The position numbers were made by a program, and so were the translations under genes. The notes beneath the pieces were generated by a model. It was given only the letters and a program-made list of their open reading frames with translations, did no database searches and had not been told where the DNA came from. Positions 56,674-64,000 of a DNA stretch of 64,000 bases are shown here, piece after piece. This DNA comes from Flammula alnicola (taxonomy: Eukaryota > Basidiomycota > Agaricomycetes > Agaricales > Strophariaceae): assembly GCA_015499995.1 (NCBI GenBank), contig JADNRV010000106.1:1-64000 (forward strand), given 5' to 3'. Numbering within the stretch: the first letter of the stretch is position 1; each line of letters begins with the position of its first letter.

Positions 56674-57961
56674 GACACTAGTGATCGACACGGGTACATA
56701 AACCCGCGCGGGTACAGGCAACAGCAGGGGTACGGGTACGGGTACGAAAATCTGTACCCCAGCCAAACCCATACCCGTGAGGCGGGTATAAGGGTACTGC
56801 CAGCAGTGCGGCATTGGAGTTTGAAATCAATATTGGTCTGGCATATTGCAGGCGAAACGACTGCGCAACTCTGAATTGAACTTCCTTCTTCCCACCACCA
56901 CCACATCCTCAAACCCAACTCAAACCCAACCTCCGCCCCAGCCGCCGCTGACAACAATGAACATGGTGATGAGACAAGTGAAGGGATCAGGACAAAATGC
57001 TGAGACATTGATGTGATTGCCAAAATCAACGCCGCATATTGTGCAAGCGCCCCGAAGAGAAATTATTCTAACTTGCATCCTCCGCGATCCTCCAAAGTCG
57101 GTGCTTGTCGTGTCGCGTTGTTGTCCCCGTTCTTGTTGTGTGGCGTTCTCATGCCCATGTGTGTTGCGTTCTCATGCCCGTGCGTGTTGTGTCGTGATGT
57201 TGTCTCTGTCCTCGTCGCATCGCACTGTTGTCCCTGTCCTCGTCGCATCGCGTCGTCCCTCCCCCATGTGTTGTGTTACCCCGTGGTCTCCATCTCTGCC
57301 CACACTCACTGTGATTTGTTATCTCCACGCTCCTGGCACCTCCACCCTCGTCGTGTCATGTTCATCTCCACTCTCTTTTCCTGTCTCCCTCCTTGTCTTA
57401 TTGTTCCCCCTTCAACCTTAGTTGCCTCGCCTCGCATCTCGACCCTCATGGCCTACCCATCATTCGTCGTCACCTATGAGGTCAGCTACTTACCTCACCA
57501 TTTGTCCGGTCCCAATGATTGACCCGGCCCACATCTCTTGAGGGAGGGGCACGTGGGTTGCTGGTTGACTGCGGGATCGGCCATGCTGACGAGCGTGGTA
57601 GTGGCAAGGTGTTGGGAGTGAGTGAGGAGCCTCAGCGAGTTTCTCGAGACGCGGTGATATTGTGGCAACACGTGATTCTGCCGCACGGGGCTCGGAATTT
57701 GCCGGTATCTTTCACTCCATCTTTTGTTAACGAGCGCACTCGGTTCTGAGGAGATTCTGGACAGTAAAATATTATAAAAACAAAATAAAAATAGGTCATA
57801 ATATTCAAGTACTTGCAGAGGGTACTCGGAAGCTAAAAACCCATACTTGGATCCGCAAGGATCCGTGGGTGCAGGTGATCCAGATCCGCGGAGCGGGTTT
57901 CCCACGAGTTATCTCGCGGATCTACCTGCAAGTTCCTGCGAGTTGGCCAAACTTGTGTCCA
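56674..57961. mobile_element. Candidate element with GGGTAC and GGATC subterminal repeats
   Basis: Left end GACACTAGT and right end read inward GACACAAGT are similar. The left 140 bp are rich in CGGGTAC motifs; the right 150 bp are rich in GGATCC/GATCCGCGG motifs. The esterase relic stops exactly at its left side. No target duplication and no transposase were found. Confidence 0.3.
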
Positions 57962-57975
57962 GCCTTAAACAAGGC

Positions 57976-58005
57976 CTGCTGAATTGATCGAAATGGGACA
58001 GTATG
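57976..58005 (-). repeat. Half copy of the 39175 MITE terminus
   Basis: CTGCTGAATTGATCGAAATG and the following GGACAGTATGG match the right end of the MITE at 39175-39335 with few differences. The other half is absent. Confidence 0.65.
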
Positions 58006-58582
58006 GTGCATCCTCAAACTTGAACATGAAACGCGGACGTGCTTGTAGCGCGTGTTTGGTTCACAGGGTTCAACCGTACCTGTCCGGAGTAGGTTCGGAT
58101 CAATCCACCTTTTCAGGATGCTGCACTTTGTTTATATTTATAGTTCTTTATGTTGCATCGCAGCAATCCTGACAAGGGGCTTGCTTCAAACTGCCCATCA
58201 GTAGGGGGTTTGCTCGCACTCGATGCTTGCCCGCAGTTCTTGTGGTATGTCTTAGGTTTTTTGGCGAAAATACTTATGCACATCTCATCGAAAATTCTGT
58301 CAACTCAGATCTTTTAAGGGGCCCTTCTTCCCTGTCCCGGAGCGTGATTGATGTCGCATAAAATGCGAAAATCACTGACGCACGCACTGTGGTTCAGAGA
58401 GTTGATATTTTCCACTGTAATATTGAAAGTATGTCAACACACCACCTTCAATTTGGGATATTAAACAACATTTGCTTAATGTGCTTCCCTTCGAATTCCA
58501 TCTCCCAAAAGTCCTGAGTTTGGGACGTTTGACATAGCTCACGTGACTAGATGAGTGCGATACAGTACTCGTCAGTAAGTGA

Positions 58583-58740
58583 TATCTATATTATAAAACA
58601 AGGATATCTATATTATAAAACAAGGATGGTTCTCACGGGTTTGTCTCCCATCTATGTCTTCTGATTGGCTGGCCAACGGCATGCGGCGTTCGACATCTAG
58701 GCCAACAGCACGCCCGTGTGAAGCACGGGTCAAACGGCTC
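58583..58740 (+). mobile_element. Short Helitron-like relic with duplicated 5' end
   Basis: A 22-bp unit (GATATCTATATTATAAAACA) occurs twice in tandem at 58583-58626. About 90 bp later there is a stable hairpin (GCCCGTG-TGAAG-CACGGGT, 58714-58732). TC-TATATTATAAAAC starts and CCCGTG..CACGGG hairpins resemble termini of small Helitrons, but the final CTRR is missing. Confidence 0.35.
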
Positions 58741-59420
58741 GTTAATAACAAGTGGACAAAAAATCATTGAATACAGCCCTCTTCGTAACAACTACCATGA
58801 AACCCAAGCTGAAACCCCAAAGCACTCCACGAAGTGCAAGGCGCAGACGCGCTGCACACGGCGCGCACTGTCACAAATGTGACATCACGCTTCCGAGAGC
58901 TCATTTCCTTCACCTGGACTATAAATGCATGTCTTCAGTTGTCTTCAGCACGGGACACAATCTTAAAAAGCGAAAGGTGTTAAAGGTATTATGATATATT
59001 GTATTTAATTTTTTGGGCACCGTAAAGATCAGTAGCCTCCACAACGCAAGGATTTCTTCATCCTTTGTACTGACACACTACTACCTCTGTTCAATAGTTG
59101 TGCGCATGTATTTTGCAACGCTGAGTCATCTAAATGATATATATGCGTGTATATAATGTGGCCCAAGTTGAATTTTTGTAGCGCATTGAGTGTGAAGAGT
59201 GTGAATGCCCAAAGACGAAACCCCTGATTTCGGGCAGTTTGGCGCAAGCTCCTTCTGCGAAGGATTACCCGTACCGGGCCGGAGAAAGCGGCTTGCTCCG
59301 AACCTAGGTCCTGAGCTGCTTCGCTGCTAGCTATTAATAGCAGCATTCACGTGCATGTTGACTGTTCTCTCGGAGTTCAACGCCAGTGCCTGCCACTGCC
59401 ACTGCCCGAGAGAGTCTGTC

Positions 59421-62274
59421 ATGCCCATCGAGCTTCCTCCTCCTCTCCAAGTTCCCCTCCGTACTATCAACGCCAATCTTCAACAACCGTCTGACCCTCC
59501 AACTGCGATCGATGTCGTCCAAGCAGCGCGTTATGCGAAAGCCGTTCTCGGAACTCACGGTGAGTGTGCTGTGCCCTCACAGGCAACTGTCGTCGAACTT
59601 CTCTAACTTGGGCCAATCGATACCCTTGATACATTAAGAATTAGGAGGCGCCATTACGGATGAAGAGGCTTCTGCTGCACTAGAATATCAGGTGGCGGTA
59701 ATCTCAGCCAAAAGCACAGGTATATCTTTATTGTGCTGTTACATTATTGGAATGACCCATATTCGAATCCCATTCACCAGCTGCTGCTCCTTTATGGTTT
59801 CAAACTGCGCTCAATCAAATAAACACAAGATTTGACGAACAAAAGGCCCAGATAGCTGGAGTACTTTTCACTCCCCCACTGATTCCACGTGGAATGGGAG
59901 GGAATCCACGTGGAATGGAGGGAATCCATGTGGAATGGTTTTGGATTCCACGTGGAATGGAGGGAATCCATGTGGAATGGTTATGGAATCCACGTGGAAT
60001 GAAGGGAATCCACATGGAATCCACATGGAATGATGAAATTCCTGTGGAATCAGAGGGAATTCCGGTGGACTCCAGAGATAAATTGAGATAAATTGAACAC
60101 TTATAGAGCAATGTACTATGAGAAAATCAAATATATGGATTAAAACTATTAATTACATAGTATTTATATAGTATACTACCGAAAAAAAAGCAGGAGGATG
60201 GGGGTGGGACAAGGGCAGTGTGGTTAGGGGGTGAAAACGCAAGAAAACGAGCAGCAGGAATGGCCTGCCACTCGTTTTCGACGTATCAGGCACCTTCGCG
60301 CACTGCCTCAGCCTCAACCTTTGCGGCGTTGGGCCAGCCATCCCGCGGCGGCGTTGGCAACACGGCGGTGCCGCCGTCGACAGCCCTCGCCGCACTCGTG
60401 CGTCTACGGGGTTATCTACGGGGCCGCCGTCGGGTCGTCACCTCCGTCGTCGCGTCCATCCCCACCTCCGTCGTTGCCTCGTCGTCGCGTCCGTCCCCAC
60501 CTCCGTCGTCGCATCCGTCGTCGCGTCCTCGTCGTCGCGGCGTCGGTTGTTGCACCTGCGGGGTCGGGGTCGCGGCGTCGTCGTCGCATCCGTCGTAGCA
60601 GCGGGGTCGCGTCCGCGGTCGTGTCGTCGGTGTCTGCGTCGTCGCGTCGTCGGTGCCTCCGACGGCCCTTCCGTGTTCGCGGAGTCGCTTCCGCCGCCGT
60701 CTTGTGGGCGCTTCCGTCGTCGCGTCGTCGTCGCGTCCGTCGTCGTCCCGCGGTTGTCGCGGCGGGGTCGCCTCCGTGGTCGCGTCGTTGGGCGTTCCGT
60801 GGTCGTATCGTCGCCGCGTCGTCGTCGTTTCCGTCGTCGCGGTGTCGTCGCGTCGGTGGTCCCGTCGTCGGTGTGTCCGTCGTCGCATCGTCGTCGTCGC
60901 GACCGCCCACACGATTCAGAACGACACGGGAGCACGAGGTCGTGCTCCCGCTGTCGTTGCCATCGCGTGGCGGTTGTGGTTGTGGTACGCCGCGTGCGAC
61001 GCTGGTGTCGGCGTCGGTTGCAGTGCCCGCGGCACTGTGCACCTGCAAGGGACGTGGTGGGGGTGAGCGGTCATCGCGGGGTCGTCGTTTACGACGTACC
61101 GTGTGGGCCTCCCACTCCTGGGTCCCCCCTTTGTATCCAACACCCCCCCCCCGCGGCGTCGTGTCGCCCTCTTGGCTCGGTTTCGCGCATCCCCGGCGTC
61201 GTCGTTGCGCGCTGTGCTCGTCGTGGTCGTCGCCGTCGTGGTCGCCGCCATGGCTGTGCGTTCGTCGTGGTCATCGAGCAGCGGGTGGTCCGCGGGGAGG
61301 GATGGCGCGAACGGTGGCGATGGTGGTGGGAGGGAAGAAAGGTGGTGACGTGGCAACGTTGGAGCCGCGTCACCATCACGCGGCAACGGATTGCCGGTTT
61401 GCCGACATCACGTGCGCTGTTCGGGCTGTTCGGAATCCATCAATTCGTGTAATTAATAAGAAATCATTAATTAATTACTTAATACATTGATTAAACAATA
61501 AATATATAAGAAATCACTGCACAGGTGACCGGATTCCATTTTCCGTTCCATTTTCCGTTCCGTTCCGGCAAATTCCGGTGCCCATACCGGATTCCGGGCC
61601 AATCCGGTACCCATTCCACCGGACTGACATCCGGTATTTTGGCTGGTCCCTGTGCCAAACCCATTCCACCGGAATGACCCGGAATCCACGTGGATTCCGC
61701 CGGATTCCACTAGGAATCCGTGGGGGACACATAAGAACTCGATAGCTGCGGTAAACACGAGGATCACCACAGTCAACACAAGGTTGGACAAGCAACAGAT
61801 TGCAATCGCTTCAATCAACACCCGTCTCGGTAACCAGAGTGCACGGATTGATGCGCTGCGAGATGATGTTGTAGGACTGCGAGGTGACATTGGTGACTTT
61901 CGAGCACGACTTCTTAGAATTGATCGCACAAGTGCCATTGTACGTCTTTTTGATTTTCAAATGGAGGAATATTTCACTTTTTTCTCCCTTCTTTTCCTTA
62001 GTCCTACAACAGAGCACTTGCTACTGGTTCGGTAATCCCTTTCCAGGAGGTGCCTTTTCCAGATGGGACTTACCCAACAAAAAATGTATGTCCTAATTCC
62101 ACGACTTGTGTTTCGCCACTGACTTTGTGCATAAAGCCGCATAACCTTCCTCTAATTGAGTCTGTGGAGTCTCTCGAGGTCATGAACAGTCGTGACCTAA
62201 AGAAATATCATCAGAAATACTGTCCTCGTCGAGAAGGTGTTGATGGGAGGTTGGACGATAACATACGTGTTTAG
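59421..62274 (+). CDS. Coiled-coil protein, probably Mug135-like family, split by a transposon in exon 3
   Basis: Five exons: 59421-59559, 59645-59719, 59781-59858 continuing at 61749-61939, 62002-62085, 62137-62274. Skipping the insert with one target copy, they sum to exactly 235 codons with no stop. The N-terminal part (MPIELPPPLQVPLRTINANL, ALEYQVAVISAKST, APLWFQTALNQINTRFDEQK) leads into heptad-like repeats (NTRITTVNTRLDKQQIAIAS, INTRLGNQSARIDALRDD) that suggest a coiled coil. The C-terminus (YNRALATGSVIPFQEVPFPD, PHNLPLIESVESLEVMNSRD, LKKYHQKYC) resembles the Mug135-like C-terminal domain common in Agaricomycetes; this naming is from memory. Function is unknown. As it stands the gene is disrupted unless the insert is spliced out, but the lack of other defects points to a recent insertion. 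Confidence 0.82.
59851..59858 (+). repeat. Target-site duplication GATAGCTG, left copy
   Basis: GATAGCTG here and at 61741-61748. Fusing the flanks through one copy gives QIAAVNTRITTVNTR in frame. Confidence 0.9.
59859..61740. mobile_element. Non-autonomous KDZ-related element, 1,882 bp
   Basis: It is flanked by the 8-bp duplication GATAGCTG. Left terminus GAGTACTTTTCACTCCCCCA then CTGATTCC; right terminus read inward GAGTTCTTATGTGTCCCCCA then CGGATTCC. The core CCACTGATTCC is shared with the KDZ element at 21749. Subterminal repeats: ATTCCACGTGGAATGG-type units on the left (59882-60070), CCGGATTCC/CATTCCACCGG-type units on the right (61530-61720). The interior is a very GC-rich CGTCGT-like stretch (about 60400-61380) without a believable gene, and no transposase is present. 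It probably depends on a KDZ transposase in trans. Confidence 0.82.
60416..61386. repeat. GC-rich CGTCGT quasi-repeat
   Basis: About 970 bp dominated by CGTCGT/GACGAC permutations, giving long overlapping ORFs in several frames of both strands (Arg/Ser/Val- or Asp/Thr/Arg-rich). Composition explains those ORFs better than coding. It lies inside the non-autonomous element. Confidence 0.75.
61741..61748 (+). repeat. Target-site duplication GATAGCTG, right copy
   Basis: Identical to 59851-59858 and continuous with coding sequence CGGTAAACACG. Confidence 0.9.
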
Positions 62275-64000
62275 GAGGTACTTACAGCTATTGGATGCTA
62301 TACGTGAGGGCGTATGACTACTGGTCATCCCAGCAGGTCTAACTGCTCGTGTCGTTGGCTGAGAAGCCTAACATTGAAACTGAATCTTACTAAGAATGTG
62401 AAGTTGGACGTGGGCGTGAGGTTGGAGCTATTCGTGCTCATCAAATCCGGATGGCGCAGCTTTGAAATTTGAATGCGAGATGCGTGAGCCCTAAGTATGT
62501 AAAGCTTAAAAGACTAGGAATGCGCCTGCTGCGTAACGTTCCGTAAATTCAGAGACGTTGTCGCCGTCGCTACCTGAAATGGGTGACAGAGGCACAAAAA
62601 AGTAAAACTAGCTGCGCCCAGGCATTACGCGGCCCCCTGGACCATCAATAGAGTCTGTTATGGTTCGTACGCGAATTCTAACGTAGGCGTATTCCAATGC
62701 ATAGGAGAGTGCGCGAATGGCTAGATAGGGTATCGAGAGACAGTCGCGCGCGTTTGATGAGCTTGCAGAGGTTGCCGAAAACGGGTTCGAGTGCTGTTTA
62801 TCCTCAAAGTACGTGAGTCCCTGTAGAAATAACTAGTTAGTGGTCAACATAATCGGGTGGTTCCAACGAGAGAGACAAAATACAAGGTCAAATGAGTTAG
62901 CGTGAAGTGTTAACGAGTTCGACGAAGACTTGAACCTTAGTGCAGAGCCGTAAGTGTTAAGCTTAAGCACAAAGATTGTGCGGGGTGGTTTGAGTAAGTA
63001 AAAATTGATATTGGAAGTAATACCGCTTCTCCTTTCTCGGCACCTCTTGTTGCGCGAAGTAGGACGGCTTTGAACGCACTTGTGGTGGGTATGCAATGTA
63101 ATGAGGGGTTAGCACGTTTATCATTGACAATCTATGGTTAGATAAATCAAGCAACACGAGTATCAACATAATCAAGTTACGCACTGACTTTGGAGTATAT
63201 GTATTGCCTGAGTAGAACCCCGGTTGAGAGGAATCAACAGACACCTCCCACAAGAAACGATGGCTCAGCGAAAGCAGCTTTGACAGCGAGAAGGGGTTAC
63301 ATACCCAGTCAGTGCTTCCCCTCATCGACCTCGTCGATTCTCACACTTCCAACAGTAGCGATGTGTCCCGTGCCCCAGCTAGAGAGAAACCTTGCGTCAT
63401 TATCGTTGCCTTGGCTTAAGCAGCTCTGGTTGCCACGAAAATTGCTGCTGGAATTTGGGCGGCGAATGCGCTGCTCGTTTAAAATTCACGAGGAAGTCCC
63501 GGTAGGAGGGGAAGGGAGGGTAACATTTGCTCCCTCTATATAAGTCTCATCACTGAGAACGTGTGGTGGACGCAGCCACGTTTGGCATTTGGCATTTGCG
63601 TGGGATTTGGATTCTTAGCAGGCAGGTAGGAGCCTGAGGGGATTTCACTTGACTTGTGGTTGTATTTGGGACAACATGGGTGGGAGACAAGTGGTAAGAC
63701 GTCTGTAGAGCGTCGGCGGAGGGTACAAGCACTGAGATAGTCTAGATAAAAGCATAAGTGGAGAATGTCGAATGGAAAATCTGATACGTACCTCGTAGGA
63801 ACCCACCGTCCTCGGCCCCTTTGAATGTCGCTCAATCGTCATAGATCTGGTTGCAGCTCGTTTACTGCGGTGCGAGGAGAAGTCCCAGCATGTGGGAATT
63901 AACTAGCGAGGGCAATTTCAAGTAAGTAGCATGCATCAGATTTGTACGGCTAGAGTAGCTGAAAGCTTGAAGAGACTTACGAAGTGAACATTCGCGAGGG
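62275..64000. other. Gene-free right edge, LTR-like in texture
   Basis: No ORF with recognisable similarity. A TATA-like TATATAAG occurs at 63536-63543. The stretch has balanced composition and no strong repeats; it may be part of an LTR or leader of an element beyond the window, but nothing here proves it. Confidence 0.35.

Noticed and set aside
57013..57522. 169-codon Cys/Ser/Val-rich ORF
   Set aside because: It follows a CCTCGTCGCATCGC-type quasi-repeat; the overlapping frame is equally open and no domain is seen.
60231..61490. Long ORFs (up to 419 codons) on both strands in the CGTCGT-rich stretch
   Set aside because: Three or more overlapping frames are open at once because the repeats lack stop codons; residue composition is extreme and there is no family resemblance.

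Overview
The window looks like a piece of an Agaricomycete (mushroom-forming basidiomycete) nuclear genome. Introns are short (about 47-75 nt, GT...AG). It carries a FunK1-type fungal kinase, a lineage-typical JmjC protein, a Pho84-type phosphate transporter, a fungal G-alpha subunit and a KDZ-type DNA transposon with CxC5/CxC6 cysteine clusters. All family names come from reading translated sequence by eye; no database search was run.

Layout. 1-1604 (minus): a spliced ORF of unknown function running off the left edge, in the same orientation as and only 94 bp past the end of a Ty3/gypsy retrotransposon (1698-9202, minus). 10148-12875: a decayed FunK1 kinase. 13008-14537: a 519-bp inverted repeat, one arm of which holds the 5' end of a JmjC-domain gene (14377-19176). 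19647-33387: an autonomous Helitron (DUF6570-like region, HUH Rep, PIF1-like helicase, Cys-protease-like tail) split by a complete 5.9-kb KDZ-type transposon (21749-27657) with an 8-bp target duplication. 34192-38592: truncated pieces of unrelated host genes (dynein intermediate chain, PDR ABC transporter, P-type ATPase). 38593-42377: non-coding, with a MITE and a candidate element. 42378-44591: intact phosphate transporter. 45042-50951: auxilin/Swa2-like gene with UBA, TPR and J domains; its last intron holds a 2.6-kb candidate element. 51389-52965: G-alpha gene. 54013-56667: broken type-B carboxylesterase. 56668-59420: transposon debris. 59421-62274: a small five-exon gene, probably of the Mug135-like family, whose exon 3 is split by a 1.9-kb non-autonomous element sharing terminal sequence and 8-bp target duplication with the KDZ element.

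The main story is layered transposition. For two insertions the empty site can be read off exactly: removing the insert plus one target copy restores an open, family-like reading frame. A second theme is decay. Fifteen premature stops interrupting recognisable coding sequence were found, and all are TGA, mostly where an Arg (CGA) codon is expected, which fits CpG-to-TpG mutation. Several frameshifts need one missing base, so both pseudogenisation and sequencing error must be considered.
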